From Ampelocalamus luodianensis (Eukaryota; Streptophyta; Magnoliopsida; Poales; Poaceae): a stretch of 64,000 nucleotides of DNA. The notes under the pieces are model-generated. The model did not search any database, was not told the DNA's origin, and was given only the letters and a program-made list of their open reading frames with translations. The translations under genes were made by a program, and so were the position numbers. This document shows positions 35,539-48,238 of the stretch, in pieces. Numbering within the stretch: the stretch's first letter is position 1; every line of letters starts with the position of its first letter. The stretch is from NCBI GenBank assembly GCA_036346255.1, contig CM070622.1:34374751-34438750 (forward strand), given 5' to 3'.

Positions 35539-36835
35539 CGATGGCGAGCTACGGGGTATGCCGGTATGCCCGGCATACCTCGCACTCGCGTGCATGTATA
35601 TACATATACGTATTTACAAAAAAAAAACACTTACCTGCTGCATACCTGAGGTAGCCCACGAGCGTCACTGCATCAGGCCCTTGCGGCCCATGCGGCTAGC
35701 GCGGAGACGGGAAACAAGTCAACAATGCCAACGGCATCACGCCAATACAGCAATACGGATCGGGGCTGCGGCATCCGTTCAACTTCGAGTCTTCGACCAT
35801 CGCAAAATACGGATCAGGATCAATTGCGTTCACGCCATCGGCCGTCGCCTGCTGCTGTCCTTGTCCGGTCCATTCGACCGATCTGGACCGATGCGTCGTC
35901 GGCGATCATCCTTGTCCCATTCGCCTTCGCCTTCGCCTGCCCTACGAGGCTCGACGGCACCGCCATCTAGGAGAATTTATGATCGAATTGTTCGGTGAGA
36001 TTCGATCTTTGTTCTTGACTTTATGTATAAAAATCCATGTGTACTTTAATTGCTAATTGCTTAGCGCTAAAATTATAAAATCATCTATCGCGCAGCGAGG
36101 TCAAGGATTTGTCCCAACATCAAAGTCGATCGAGATTGATCCACTGTTCAGTACACGTATCATGTGAGTGATCCATAATCGCACGTGAGAGTTCAATCGT
36201 GCAAGCGCAATTTATTTAATTATTTGGCATTGTGTTCTTTGTAATATCTATGCAGTTATGAAGAGAAACAGGGACATTGCATCTCCTTTTCAGAAGCATG
36301 CAGCAAAGAAGAAGACAGCAACACCTGCTGCTACTTCTAATCGTTCCCCTGATCCGGTTGAACCAATGGTGGAAGAGCAGACTCGTGAGAGAGTGGTGGA
36401 AGAAATTTTAAATCCTATGCCACCGCCACCGCCACAACCGTCTTCACTGCCACCAGTTTATGACATCAATCGCCTTCCACATGATCCAGGTGAAAGACGC
36501 CCCATTCTAAAATATCCTGTTAATGATCAAGATGCAATTCGAAGAGCATATATTATTAAAGGTCCATTCAAACCTTTTGCGCATGATTTTCCAAAAAGAA
36601 AGATTTCAAGCAAGGATCGGGGATTCAACTATTGTTGGATGTACAATCATGATTGGCTTGAGTATAGTATTAAGAAGGATGCTGTGTTTTGCTTTATATG
36701 CTACTTGTTCAAGAAGGGTACTGGGTCAGACACATTTACTGTTGATGGCTGGAACAATTGGAACATAGGAGAATTTTTTGTATATGGAAATTTTTTGTGG
36801 GCATACCCTTAGACAAAATCCTAGATTCGCCACTG
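35539..36835 (+). mobile_element. hAT element with TTF-type transposase 5' part
   Basis: Ends CGATGGCGAGCTACGG and, inverted, CAGTGGCGAATCTAGG, match the hAT consensus CAGTGGCG. The insertion interrupts one copy of the repeated block: TTTTCG|...|CCTGAAAGG against TTTTCGCCTGACAGG at about 35240. The element holds the start of a transposase gene and then stops, so it is internally deleted. Confidence 0.7.
36258..36812 (+). pseudogene. hAT transposase N-terminus (TTF-type zinc finger), truncated
   Basis: A 184-codon frame starts MKRNRDIASPFQKHAAKKK (basic, likely nuclear targeting), passes a Pro-rich linker, then DPGERRPILKYPVNDQDAIRRA and YIIKGPFKPFAHDFP. It continues FNYCWMYNHDWLEYSIKKDA and VFCFICYLFK. 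This is the TTF-type zinc-finger domain of plant TTF/ZBED-like hAT transposases, with FCFICY the Cys pair. The catalytic DDE and dimerisation regions (several hundred residues in full proteins) are absent, so it cannot be an active transposase. It lies between hAT ends and reads toward the right end. Confidence 0.8.
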
Positions 36836-38062
36836 CCTGAAAGGTATTCTTGCAGAAAACTTGACTCCAGTTCTTTTTATTCTCCGGTATTTAGATTTCT
36901 TGTTTTGCCGTTTTGGAAAATAGCATGTGGATATATTCCTATATGATGAAGCTTTCGGGTAGGTAGCACATCATAGTTGCTGTGTGTATTTTCATCTATG
37001 CCAAGTTAGGAGTGTCAAGCGCTGCCCTTTTTTCAGATGCCTGATTCCCTTTCCCCCCAAATCTGAACAGATGCTTTATTACCTTAGTGGCAAATCAATG
37101 TGTTCCTTTGATTTTCATCCACCAGCAGAACCTAGCCTTCTTACTTTTTAAATACCTTTAGATACGTGCCACCCTGCTGGTGCATGTAGTACAGATCCTA
37201 CTCTTGTGAGGCTTGAGCTTTTCACATGTAATTACTTATGCTTTCCCCTGTTGCTTATGAGATTTGATTAGCGTACCTGATCGCGTGCTCTACTCCACTT
37301 CTTTTGAGTCTTCGGTATTTAGATTTTTTTTGTCTGCCATTTCAGAATCTAGCATATGGATATATGTCTATATCATTAAACTTTCGTGTACCTAGCACAC
37401 TATAATTACTTTGTGTATTTTCCCCTATGCCAGGTTAGGAGTGGCAAGCACTTTCCTTTTTTCCCCGTCTCAACAGATGTTTTTTATGTGGAATGTTGAA
37501 AAGGTAATGTTCGATTGCCTTCTGCGTCGACAGTCTATCGCTCGGTCTTGCACAAAACTTTACAATAGCGATGTGATTGGGTATGTCTCTTCATTCATAG
37601 ACTGTTTGGCCTAAGTGTCCTGTAGCTTAACATCCACAGAAATTTAAGGCATACGCGACTCATGAAAAGAAATCTGTCATAAAGTACTTTTGCTGCTGTC
37701 GTCCCTACTGACAACACCTTCTTACGATTTCCACCTGACAGGTGTTCTTACAGAAAACAAGCCTCCAGTTCTTTTTTTTCTTCATTATTTGGATTTGTTG
37801 TTTCGCCATTTCGGAAACTAGCATGTGGTTATATGCACATGACAATGCCAGGTACCTGTGTCCTATCCTATGGTTACACCTAATAGATTACGACTGCTAA
37901 CTGTTAAACAATTATGAGCCTGATCTTTTTTTTTGTTGACAGTGAGCTGAAAGAAGAGAAAAAAAGTTCAGTCACCAGCAAACTCGACATAGATCCGCAT
38001 GTAAAAAAAAGGTAACCTATTCATCACAGACAAAAAAAAAGGATCATATGCAGTCATGCCTA

Positions 38063-39825
38063 TTGTTTTAGTTTCTGCTGTCCAGAATTCTGACGAGAAT
38101 TAGCAGTCACTGTAATTGTTAAATTATGACTTATATAGAAGATGATTCAGAAGTCTTGCCCATAACAACTTTTGTACGTGATCTCATTAGCTTTCAGGAT
38201 TGATAAAGAACACCCTATTTGGATTTGTAGAACAAAAGTTATTTATATTTCAATGTGACTGTCCAGATTGTATGTCAGTTTCTATAATTAGTTTTGACCT
38301 GTGTCCCACTTTTTGTTAAAGGCAAAATATGAATGTCATGCCAACTAGGTTATTGTAGGTAATTTTATAAACTTTCAATATTGTTAAAGAACACTCTAAT
38401 CGGAATTGTAGAATAAAAGTTATGATCTTTTTAGTGCTGCTGTCTTTTTCATCTAGGCAGTTTCTGTTCTATAATTTCATCTATCAATTAGCAAATTAAA
38501 TTGGCCGAATTGGGTTACCTTATCAACTAGAGTATTGTAGATATGTCAGTTAAGAATCCATAGAAACTGGGCTCACCTCATTCCGAGTTCCAGATCAATA
38601 GATATGATTTTTACCGTACTGCTGTCCAGTTTCGGTTTGTGTCTGAGTAGTCAATTTTCAGATTAGAGTTTCTAGTTGAATCTTGAGTCACCGGGGAAGC
38701 GTTGTAGAACGGTGTCGAGAAGTGTTGTGTGCAATGTGTTCTTATTTAAATTACTTAATTGTTTTGGCAGCGAGGCTACGGGTTTGGGAGCATCATCGTT
38801 GCCTGCTAACGCGTCGCATCGCGGAAGGCAAGTACTTTGCTAATATTAATGCTTGTGATTGATGAATGCTTAAATGTTCATGTTGTGGTATCTTATGATA
38901 CATGAGAAGGTGAAAAGTCTATGTTCGTTCATATGTGTTGATTCCATGTTTGAGATGATGTCTTTCATTGTTCAAATTTCATTCCATGCATCCATAACTC
39001 ATGTTTCCTCCACGGGAGTGGATTGTAAGTCCCACCATTCCAATGTGGGCAGATTTGGACATTGTCATGTCCCGTCCACGGGAGTGGATAGAAAGACCCA
39101 TCAATTCCAGTATGAGCATATAAGACCCATCAATTCCAGTATGGGCAGATTTGGACACCTGTATGAAACGTTCTTCATACGGGACTTGGATCCCTGCACT
39201 TTTGTTAAGGTGCGGGCTTAAGTGAACACCGACGGGTGTGTCACTAGCTATACCGGTATAAGCACGTGTGCAGTCCTTCCTTTGATTACTTCCATTCATC
39301 TCATGCATTCATAAATATTCATGTGCTGTATGTTCAGAAACTGTGAAGAGGTGATCTTGTTCATATTGGAGGTTTGTTCTTATATTCAATGTACTTGCTG
39401 AGTCTTGGACTCACTCTTGCTTTGTTCATTTGTTTTTAGGTGACCATTGATGAAGTTTCTCTTGGGAGGGAGTAGACACGCACTACTCAAATATATTTCA
39501 CTCTACACTAGATTCAATAACAGAATTGTTATTGTCTTTCATTCGTTATTTGTTGGATTGTAATAACTAAACTTAGACATGGATGGTAACTTCCTTTCGA
39601 GGAGTTTGTTTAAATAATTGTTTATGTTCATTGATCCTTCGTTGTTCATTGATCATTCGTTGATAGGTTTATCTTAGTGGAGCCATTATTACATTCCTGT
39701 TATGTTCCAACTGATGTTGATCTGTTTAGCTTAGTTGATGAATTATTGTCGAAGTTATTCCACTGTATGATATTATGTTAGGTCTTTAGGTAGCATTTTG
39801 GCTTTCGAATAGCCAGGGTGTTACA
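38063..39825 (+). repeat. 3' LTR, second segment
   Basis: Matches about 29694-31457 to the end GTGTTACA. Its first 289 bp repeat the LTR sequence already present at 33878-34164. Confidence 0.92.
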
Positions 39826-39830
39826 ATCTT

Positions 39831-42403
39831 GACCATTATTTTTCCTTGGTGTTCACCAGAACGACATCTCCTCGTAGAACCATGCCGCCGCCGTCATCTT
39901 CTTCGTCGCCAACGCAGCTCCGGCCACCTCTGAGCCTCTCCAACTCTCAGGTAGCACCACTTAGTCTTTAGATAGCTCGGGCACCCGCTCTTTTGGACAA
40001 TGTGGAGCTTATGTGTTGCATGCATGTAACATCACAAAATTTGGTCTGTTTTTGAAGTTTTAAAAATAAAAATAACCATTTGGATTTTTCTGTTAAAGTT
40101 AAAACTTAATGAGAATTTTAGAGTTCAAAAACAATTTAATATGAATAATGTCAACATCAACTATTATTAAAATTATTTTATTTGGATTCTATGTGCTTGG
40201 ATATATTTTCTAGAATTTTTTGGGGTTCTTTTGCTGTTTTCTTATTGCCTTTTGGAGTTTCTGTATTTTCTAGAAAAGAAAAACTAATCTAAATCTCAGA
40301 ACTCCTTTGGGCCTAATCTCTTTCCCTTGGCCCATTGTCTCCTCCGCAGAGCCTAGCCCAACTCGTCCTCTTACCTTTCGCGCAGTCTGCTCGCGCGCGC
40401 CTCCTCCTCCCTCTGCCAGGTGGGCCTACACGCATCGTCGTCCTCCTCCGAGTTTCTTCTCTGCGCGAGGGACGCCTGGAACGCCATTGTTGCTGGAACT
40501 AGAGCTTCGTCCGACAAAAATCAAATCCCAACTAACTTATCCTGGGAATTCATGTCAAAATCTATCCCTTATCTCCCCGTTTCCATATCTACTAAAATCC
40601 TATCTCGTAACACTTTAGAACTCCAGATTTGACCAAAATCGAGAATATCTCAAATTGGGGATTCCTCATCCAAGGCCGATCTCGGGGTATAAATAGTACC
40701 CAGGGGTGTGTGATCCTTCCCTTGTCCCAAACCCCAGTTTAATTACACCTGAGATCGCCTTGAGCCGCCACTATTCGAGCATTAGGTTTCGGTGCCGAAG
40801 CTCAATTATGCGAATTCCTTCACCGCCGATGATGCCTTGTCTCTGTGGATTGCACTGTCACCTTCCTCGTCGCCAGAGCTCCCTCAAGAACCCATTCGTT
40901 ACCCCGGAGCACCTTTGGTTTCCATCCCTAACAAGATCCGTACTTCGTTCTCCGTTTTGACACCGATTCCGGCTACCTCCGGCGACCATCAGGACCAAGA
41001 CCAGTGTTAGGTTGTGCACAATAGCAAGGCCTATTTGTTGCACACATCCACTGCCAGCCCCGCGCCAACACTCGTCGTTGTCAGCCGTGCCCGACAAATC
41101 TTGCTGTCGCTGATGTCATCAGTTGACGAGGCATGCCACCTCGGTGTCTAGCTTAGCTCCTGTGTGTGTCAACCACGTGTCGCCCAGTTGTCGCCGCGTT
41201 AGCATCCATGTGGCACGTCGATCAAACCCAAAACCCGGCTCGATGAACTTGGTCCACCGTGAGCCATCGGACCAGTGGGTCCCACATGTCAGATCCAATT
41301 TCTTTGTTTTCTTTTCAACCAAAAAAGCTATGGTGATGTCAGCTGACGTCGTAATTCCTTTTTCCTTTAGAAAAATAATTCAGTAAATCCATATATCCTG
41401 ATTTTCAGTATTTTATGTGATTTCGACCTTCTAGAGCCCATACCTTTTGCATCCGAACTCTGATTGAGTCCATTCAAATTTCTAAATTCATCTAAATTTG
41501 ATATCTATTTATCTGAGATTTTTATTTAATTTTTGGAGTTTATTTTCTCTCTGTTATTTATTTATTTAGTTTATTTGCTTGTTTGCGAGTGGAAGTTGAT
41601 ACTTCGGGAAGTCTTGAGCAAGGAGGAGTACACCAAGATCAAGATCAATCCCAGGATTTATTCCAAGGCAAATGATGGTCCTTTGATCATATTGAATCTA
41701 TGATTTCAAAAGTATATTGTTTATTACAATTGCATGCTATCTTTATACAAATTGTTTTGGGTTTAGATATTACCTGTTGTCATTATACCTCCATTGATTA
41801 ATTATGTGCCATGAATCCTTTATCACCTTAGCATGGATAATTTTAGTTGGACATATTTATATTACCAACATGGGTATCGTATTGATGCTTAGTCAAGCTT
41901 AGTTACAATGGGTTCATCATCACATATGTCATAATGATTAATGTTGACTTAATGATATATGAAATTATGGTGGTGAGCCATTCTTGTTAAAAAATGTGTA
42001 CCATGATGGGGTTTGTCATTGGTCTTAGTTAAACTAAATGGTTTTCACTCGGGCGAGTGGATGGTGCATAGTGGAGGTGTGGTTTAGCACGTTGTGGGTT
42101 GTGGTAGTCTCGTCTGAGTAACTTGTCAAGAACTTAATCTTGTGTGCCATTGAACTGGGCCTTAACTGTGCAACCACATCTTGTATGGGCAGGATCTGAC
42201 TGATTAATTAGCGATGTTTTGATTTGGTTCTGTTTGGGTTGTGTTTGGCGCAAGAGGGGGGGCCTGTTTGGTCGGAACGAGACATTCAGTGTTGAAACCT
42301 TAGCGAGCAGAACCGGGTCAAAATAGGTTTTTGTAAAGGCCTTGTCACGTGCTCTAGACTACTTATCTAAGGTAGTGAGCGGTGGTATCGACAGATGCCA
42401 AAC
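39831..42403 (+). repeat. LTR-A, second segment
   Basis: Continues LTR-A after the ATCTT duplication. It contains GC-rich patches, a TATA-like GGGTATAAATAGTACC near 40685, and the motif block GTAAAGGCC...GTGAGCGGTGGTATCGAC shared, inverted, with 60525-60590. It is interrupted at 42404. Confidence 0.6.
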
Positions 42404-43009
42404 TGCCGGACCCCAAATTTGGAACTTGGGACCCACTGTGTAGAGTTGTGCCATTCCCTGGATCGGTAGTTGACACACACAGTTACATTGTTGGTTCAAC
42501 TATATTTTATGAAAATGTAAGGATATTGCACAATATTAAACAAAGCGTAAGTATACTTTACGGCTCTTGACTTGCAAAAGGGCTGACTAGGCTGACTATC
42601 TTTTAGAGATCAGCGGTGGCTAATAGAAGGGTGGAATAACGCGTGGGAAATCCCTCATGATGTACCCACCGGTGATCGACTATGGGCTCGCGACCTAGTT
42701 CTTGGCCTTCTTGATCTTCAGTCTTGATCAACACTCATAACTATCCATGGTGCCTACTTGTTCCTCGGTCTTGATCAGTTCCCAAAGTCAGCCCAAGGCG
42801 GGCCAACAACCCGGTATTGACCGATGGATATGGACGCGCCGTGCATGGAATGCCGGTTGAAATCTATGACCAAACTTGGTTATGGAAGTAGAACCCGAGA
42901 AGGTCCTATAGTGGTTCTGGAGAGGTTCAGGAATTCTTGGACCATTCACATAATCATGCAGGCTCGAAACAGACCTACGGTCAAGTCCACAGTTATGACC
43001 ATACTTGGT

Positions 43010-43990
43010 CGAGAAAGGAAATCTGAGAAGGTCTTGGAGAGGTCTTGGAGAAATTTTGAAGAGGTCTTGGAGTGGTCTTGAAGAGGCCCAGGGGTGATCC
43101 TTCCACTGGTCACTGCTTCCTTCATGTACTAGTCCCGTACTGGTCCTGAGGAGGTCCTGAGGTGTTTGAGGGAGGTCCCGCGGGGAGGTCTTTGAGGTGA
43201 TCGGGGGAGGTCCTGCGGAGGTCCTGAGGGGTGGTTAAGGACAATCCAGATGAACTCAGGGGGGATCCTGGACGGTCCAGATGACCCGGGGGAGGTCCTG
43301 AGTGGCTCGAGATAAGGTCGGGGAGGTCTGAGCGGTTCAAGTGAAACCAAGGAGGCCACTGAACGGTTGAGATGAAATCAAGGAAGGTTCGGATGGTCCA
43401 GATGAGTCCACGTGGGTATTCCTGAAGAGGTCGTGGGAGGTCCTGAGGAGGTTTCAGAGGTCTTGAAGATGCCTCAGAGGAGATCCAAGAGGAAGTCCTG
43501 GAGTGGTTCGGGAGGAGGTCCTAGGGAAAGTTCTAGAGACGCCCTAGAGAGCCTGGGAGGTTTTGAGGAGGTCGTGGGGGCACCTAGTAGTCGGTGTAGA
43601 CCACCCGGGGTAATCATGAGACATCCGGCAGTGGTCCTAGATTGACTAAGGGTGGTCGTGGGTCGTTTGGGAGAGGTCCCCATCCAGCTAAGGGTCGTCC
43701 TAAATCACCCAGTAACGACTTTAGAACATCTAGGGGTGGTCGTAAGACACCTGTTTGACGGTTGTGAACAACCTGATTGTAAACCTTGTCCATAGTGAAT
43801 AGTTCTGGGAGAAGTCCCGGAGGAGATCCTAGAGGAGGTCCTTGAGATGTCTTAGAGGAGGTCCAATGTGGTCTTGGGGAGATCTCGGAAGGTTTTGAGA
43901 GATCCTAGACCCATCGGGGTGGTCGGGTGACAACCGTTGGTGGTTCTGAACCAACTGGTCATGAACCTTGCTCGACGTGTTTAGTGCTTG
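43010..43990. repeat. GGAGGTC minisatellite array 1
   Basis: Purine-rich + strand with dozens of degenerate copies of GAGGTCCTG/GAGGTCTTG at irregular spacing of about 20-40 bp. The array is inside the long solo LTR. Confidence 0.8.
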
Positions 43991-43999
43991 CTATCAACA

Positions 44000-45900
44000 G
44001 TGTAGAGCTCTCTTTAAATAGTGTAGACCCAAAATACATTAGATAAGCAAAAATCGGTAGTGCGGCCAATTGTCTCTACAAAGAGTCACGGCGAAAATCT
44101 TACAAAAGCAAGAGTACGAACGTAGATAAGTGCGGGAGTACACGAGTCATAGTGGATCCACTCACTCGCCTTACAGGCAAGTGACTGGAGTTCCCAGCCT
44201 AATTCTCCCTCATCTTCAATACCATCCGGTTTAGCCTCTGGGTAGTAGGGGTCGAAGGTGTCTTGGTCGTATGGTTCTGAAAAGATTATAATGGCAGAGC
44301 CTGAGTACACAACCGTACTCACGAGTCAACACACAATGTAGTTGTATAGATGCCAGGCTATTCAAGGGAAGCTTGGGGTTCTTTCATTTGCACAAAGCCA
44401 AGTGTGAATTAGACTTAATAGAAATTCCTGAGACTTAGCACTTTTAACAAATGAGGTTTTATAAATGAGTTTTTATTTGTAAAATACTAGTGGAGGTCCC
44501 ACCTCCTATACCATTGAATGGCTCCATCCACTCAATGCTCGGGCTATCCCGTGATTACCACTGGTCCCCGACTAGGCATTCTCAAACCCCTAGGGTCCCA
44601 CCCCATTCTTTCTTTCCATCACAAGTGGTTTTATAAAAATGAAAACTATATCCAGCAAGTTCTCGGCACCGCTCTTGACCGTGACCACGGCTATCTAGAT
44701 AGTTTTCTTACTCTGCAGAGTTCACACACTTTACCCACAAGAGATAATCGTATTGATATATACACATGTTTCTTTAGACATGTCAATCAAGGAGAGATCA
44801 CCACAAGGCCTTTACAATGCTCAACCTCGACGCAACTCCACCTGCTAAGGTTTCCACCGCCCGGTACCATGCACTTCCAGGAGGCCCCTCTTGCACCGTG
44901 TGGTTTCACTGTGGCTTCTTTCCCCTTTACCCATGCCACATTCCCCCGATGGCGAAGCCATACCGAGACGAGCAAATTAGTTAGTTAAGTTGTACCCATT
45001 ATAGACTTGTGGTTGCACTGTTTTTACATGAGAGGTCATCACTAGATTCGGTCCTTAAGCGACTCGGGTGGTACGTCGACATACCAACCATCACTCGTGC
45101 CCCCGGCACCAGCAACTCTTTCCAGCCGCCCAAGTCGAAAACAGTTTTTAGATTTTATTTGTTTTTGAAATAACCTTTTGCTCAACATACCAGCCAGGCT
45201 CCTAGCCTCACTGCCCCCAAACTATTTTCCAAAGTTTTTAATGATTGTGGTCGGGCAATTTAATGCCTGCATGACATTGTATCTAAGCAAGGCTAAGCAC
45301 GACACTTAGGTAAAGACTTATCAGCTAGTACGTATTCCCTTAAGTCTAGGGTGACAAAGGATAGTGTCCAAGTTCAAGGGTTGAAAGTTTATACACAATT
45401 ACAGTTAAGGCATTAACTATGAGCTACACCAATTTAGCTTGATAAAATATAGCAATGCAGTTTCATAGTTTAAAGCAATATACTTTGCAAAAGGTATGTG
45501 CAATATGGTCAAAGTGTTGACTTGCCTTGGCCAATGTTCTGATAAAGTTCTATATCCTGATATCCATCCTTCTCAATATCCTGGTAATAATCTCACTCCA
45601 TAGGCAGATAGTCATCCTACTCAATGTTCTGGCAATCTTGTCTTGGTTGGGGTTGTTGTTCTATTATACTTCCAGATGCTAATTACGCATAATACGATTG
45701 AACTCCAAAACGACTAGAAGCAACCAAATAAGATCCAATAAGTCCAAATACATTCAACAACAACATCCCTTCGAATGGAAGTAAACATATCTAATGGTAA
45801 CTCGACAGGGCGACCAGATCATGTCTCTAAATATGGTGCAGGAGACCCTCTGGTCGATCAAACCCACACGTCTGTAAGCCCCCATCAACCAGAGACTGGT
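44000..45900 (-). other. Middle of the long solo LTR
   Basis: Non-coding apart from an acidic 78-codon minus-strand frame (44086-44322; DTFDPYYPEAKPDGIEDEGE). Similar short acidic frames occur at the matching place in other LTRs of this family (near 48690 and 51465), so it is an LTR feature rather than a gene. Confidence 0.5.
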
Positions 45901-45929
45901 CGTGAGGAGACTTACAACTAGTAAATGGT

Positions 45930-46830
45930 CGAGGAGAAACCGCAGTAGTTGTAGAGGCTGTAAGGTTGCCGAAGGATATGACCGGGAGGTCGTGGAAGTA
46001 TTGTGACCCAGGGAGGCCATGGAGGTACTATGATTTGGGGAGGTCGTGAGAGCACTGCCGACCTGGGGAGGTCATGGAGGTACTGTTGATTTGGGGAGGT
46101 CTGGAAAAGCACTGTAACCAGGGGAGGTCTTTGGAAGTACTGCGACCAGTGGAGGTCGTGGGAATCACTGTGACCTAGGGAGGTCCTAGAAGTACCGTGA
46201 CTTGGGGAGGTCGTGTAGTTACTGTTGACCTGGGGAGGTCCTAGAATTACTGTACTCAGGAGAGGTCCTGGAAGTACCGTAACTAGGGAGGGTCTTTGAG
46301 GTACTGTGATCAGAGGGAGGTCTTGGAAGTTCTGTGACCTAGGGAGGTCGTGGGAGTACTGGGATCAGGGGTGGTCGTGTGAGTGTCGTGATGAGGGGAG
46401 GTCGCGTGAGGTGCTATGACGTGAGAAGGTCGTGAAAGTGTTACAACCGGGAGGGTGGTCTTTGCAAAATGGGAGGTCACAACCAAAAGGGTGGTCTTTG
46501 TAAAATGGGAGGTCATGACCTAGATGGGTGGTCTCTGCAAAAAGACCAAGGGGTGGTCTCGAGGAGGTTAGGACCTAGGGAGGTCTTGCGAGGGTAAAGA
46601 CACGGGAGGTTGTGAGAGGTTAAGACCGAGAGGAGGTCTGGTGAGGTTTAAGACCAGGGGAGGTCGTGAGGGTGCTACGTTCAGGAGGGTGGGCTTTGCA
46701 AAACTAGAGGTCATGACTGGGAGGGTGGTCTTTGTAAAATGGGAGATCACGAATAAGAGGGTGGTCTTGGTAAAACGGGGGGTCTGTGCAAGGAGGAAGG
46801 TCGTGGGGGTGTTAACTGCGGGTGGTCGAA
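45930..46830. repeat. GGAGGTC minisatellite array 2 (period about 28 bp)
   Basis: Units such as GGGGAGGTCATGGAGGTACT plus about eight bases repeat roughly every 28 bp. Many junctions read GACCTGGGGAGGTC, an imperfect palindrome. The right part changes to AAAATGGGAGGTCA units. Confidence 0.85.
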
Positions 46831-48000
46831 TGAGAGAAGTAGTCGACTACACAGCAGCGGTTGAAAGCAACACAGGTTCGACTATATTGGCAAATTCAAA
46901 TGGACCAATGAAAGGGTTGGAGGGAGAACCAGCAAAACACTAGAGATGGAAGCAAAAACAATTTGAACTAGGAAAAGTATTTGGCCACTAGGAACTCACC
47001 GGTACGGGTTGGGGAGGTGAGCTACCCGGAGCTGAGCTGGCAACGTGGACCCCGACTATGAGAGAAGCTCTGCCCTGCAAGTAGCCTGAGGGAGGAAGGT
47101 GGTCATCAGTCTTCAAGGTTACTCCCTGGAAGCAAATATCTGGTCCGAAGGTGATGTCTTGGTGTGTTCCAGTCGGAGGGAGAGAAGAGTATTGTGTATA
47201 GCAGATCCTATGAATGAAACGTGGAATCCAATGAGAGAAAATGCCTTTTTCGCCACGAAGTAGGAGCAGACGCACATCACGAGGGACAAGCCTTATTGAT
47301 GGCGGCCATGGCGCGAGCGGCGGTGGCGATACTTAGTCAAAGCGAACACTTGGGCCAAACTAGAGCTCAGATCCACAGGAGGAGGGGAGGTCGTGAGGCT
47401 AGCACTGAAATGGAGAAGAAGAGCAATAAGGGGCTCGAGGCTGCTATGTACATGCACCTTGGCACAATTGACGAGGAGGAGTGGTTGGGATTGTTGACGG
47501 TATGGGCAGCATAGTGCAGCTGATTGACAACTTGGGTGATGGCTATTGATGGCTGCTTGACTAAAGTTGGCTAACTCACTTGGGGGCGGGGGGAAGAAGG
47601 GGTGCCACTTGTCCTATGACCGCAGAAGTTGTCCCGGCTAAGCTAAGTTCGATCAGGAGCTGGTCGGAGGTGTAAAATAGAGAAAAAGAGTGAAAGCACC
47701 ACTGGTGCTCAACCTTATATCGCTCAGTGCATGTATAGACATTCAATAGAACGAGAGAGAGAGAAGCAAGAGTGGCGGGGTTTGACCGAGCCAGCGGGAG
47801 GTGTTAGCGCTGCGGATGTGCGCGCTGCGGGGTGGGTAGTTCGAGGGTGCACCGCACGTGGCAGTGGTGGAGAAGGGCCGATGGCACAACACTAGCTTGG
47901 CTGGGTAAATAGGGAAAAAGAAGAGTGCACGGGAGCTGGTCGAGTTAGACCAGAACCAGGCTAGCCAAGACGAAACCCAAGGAAAAGTAGGTAACAAGAA
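46831..48000 (-). other. Promoter-side part of the long solo LTR
   Basis: GC-rich stretches at 47280-47420 and 47790-47960. A minus-strand CGATATAAGG near 47718 could be its TATA box. No protein-coding gene was seen. Confidence 0.4.
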
Positions 48001-48238
48001 AAGGCTCAGAAAAATTTAGGAAGAATACATAACAACAGAATTTTAGGTTTGCTAAAATTCTGACATTCGCTTTAAGTAATTTCTATGCGAAAATAGATAG
48101 AACCATGAGAGCAGAAAAGACAATGCACTCAAGTAACTCTCAAAGATGCAGGCAAATGGTACGACAATAGATATTATACCAAAAGTTCTAAAAATCCCGT
48201 ATTTTTGCATTTAGGTATTTTTGGGCTGTTACACAAAC

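Larger units (their letters stand above)
34165..38062 (+). mobile_element. 3.9-kb insert with Helitron-like 5' end in the 3' LTR
   Basis: The insert opens TCTTACCTATTATTAAG, directly after an A. This resembles the 5' start of grass Helitrons. It contains a gene-like stretch at 34560-34760 with a plausible donor GAGGTAAGC, several imperfect copies of a block of about 310 bp (for example 34976-35290 and 37485-37790) and an hAT transposon (35539-36835). I do not see a Helitron hairpin and CTRR at the right end. The LTR sequence flanking it is duplicated over about 289 bp, unlike any simple insertion. Confidence 0.45.
29012..39825 (+). mobile_element. LTR retrotransposon with 2.4-kb LTRs (Gypsy-type ends, no pol)
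   Basis: LTRs are TGTAATACCCC...CAGGGTGTTACA at 29012-31457 and 33208-39825, the latter broken by a 3.9-kb insert. The duplication ATCTT is at 29007-29011 and 39826-39830. A purine tract AAGGGGTAGAA precedes the right LTR. The internal region is only 1750 bp, and I see no gag or pol motif in it, so the element is non-autonomous or strongly deleted. It lies inside LTR-A. Confidence 0.93.
42404..48233 (-). mobile_element. Very long solo LTR (5.8 kb), minus strand
   Basis: On the minus strand it begins TGTAACAGCCCAAAAATACC and ends GGGTCCGGCA. The duplication CAAAC stands at 42399-42403 and 48234-48238. Joining the flanks restores GATGCCAAACAAACTAGAG, which matches the uninterrupted related LTR (GCCAAACAACTAGAG, complement of 60490-60510). 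No second copy of the ends occurs inside, so it is a solo LTR or a single long element end. It holds two GGAGGTC minisatellite arrays and a motif block related to LTR-A (44650-44850). Confidence 0.75.

Noticed and set aside
35558..35998. 146-codon frame before the hAT transposase
   Set aside because: Arg/Ser-rich with no domain; it lies in the hAT 5' region and the recognisable TTF protein starts at 36258.
43122..43683. Pro/Ser-rich frames across the GGAGGTC array
   Set aside because: Repeat-driven open frames that follow the minisatellite unit; no gene.
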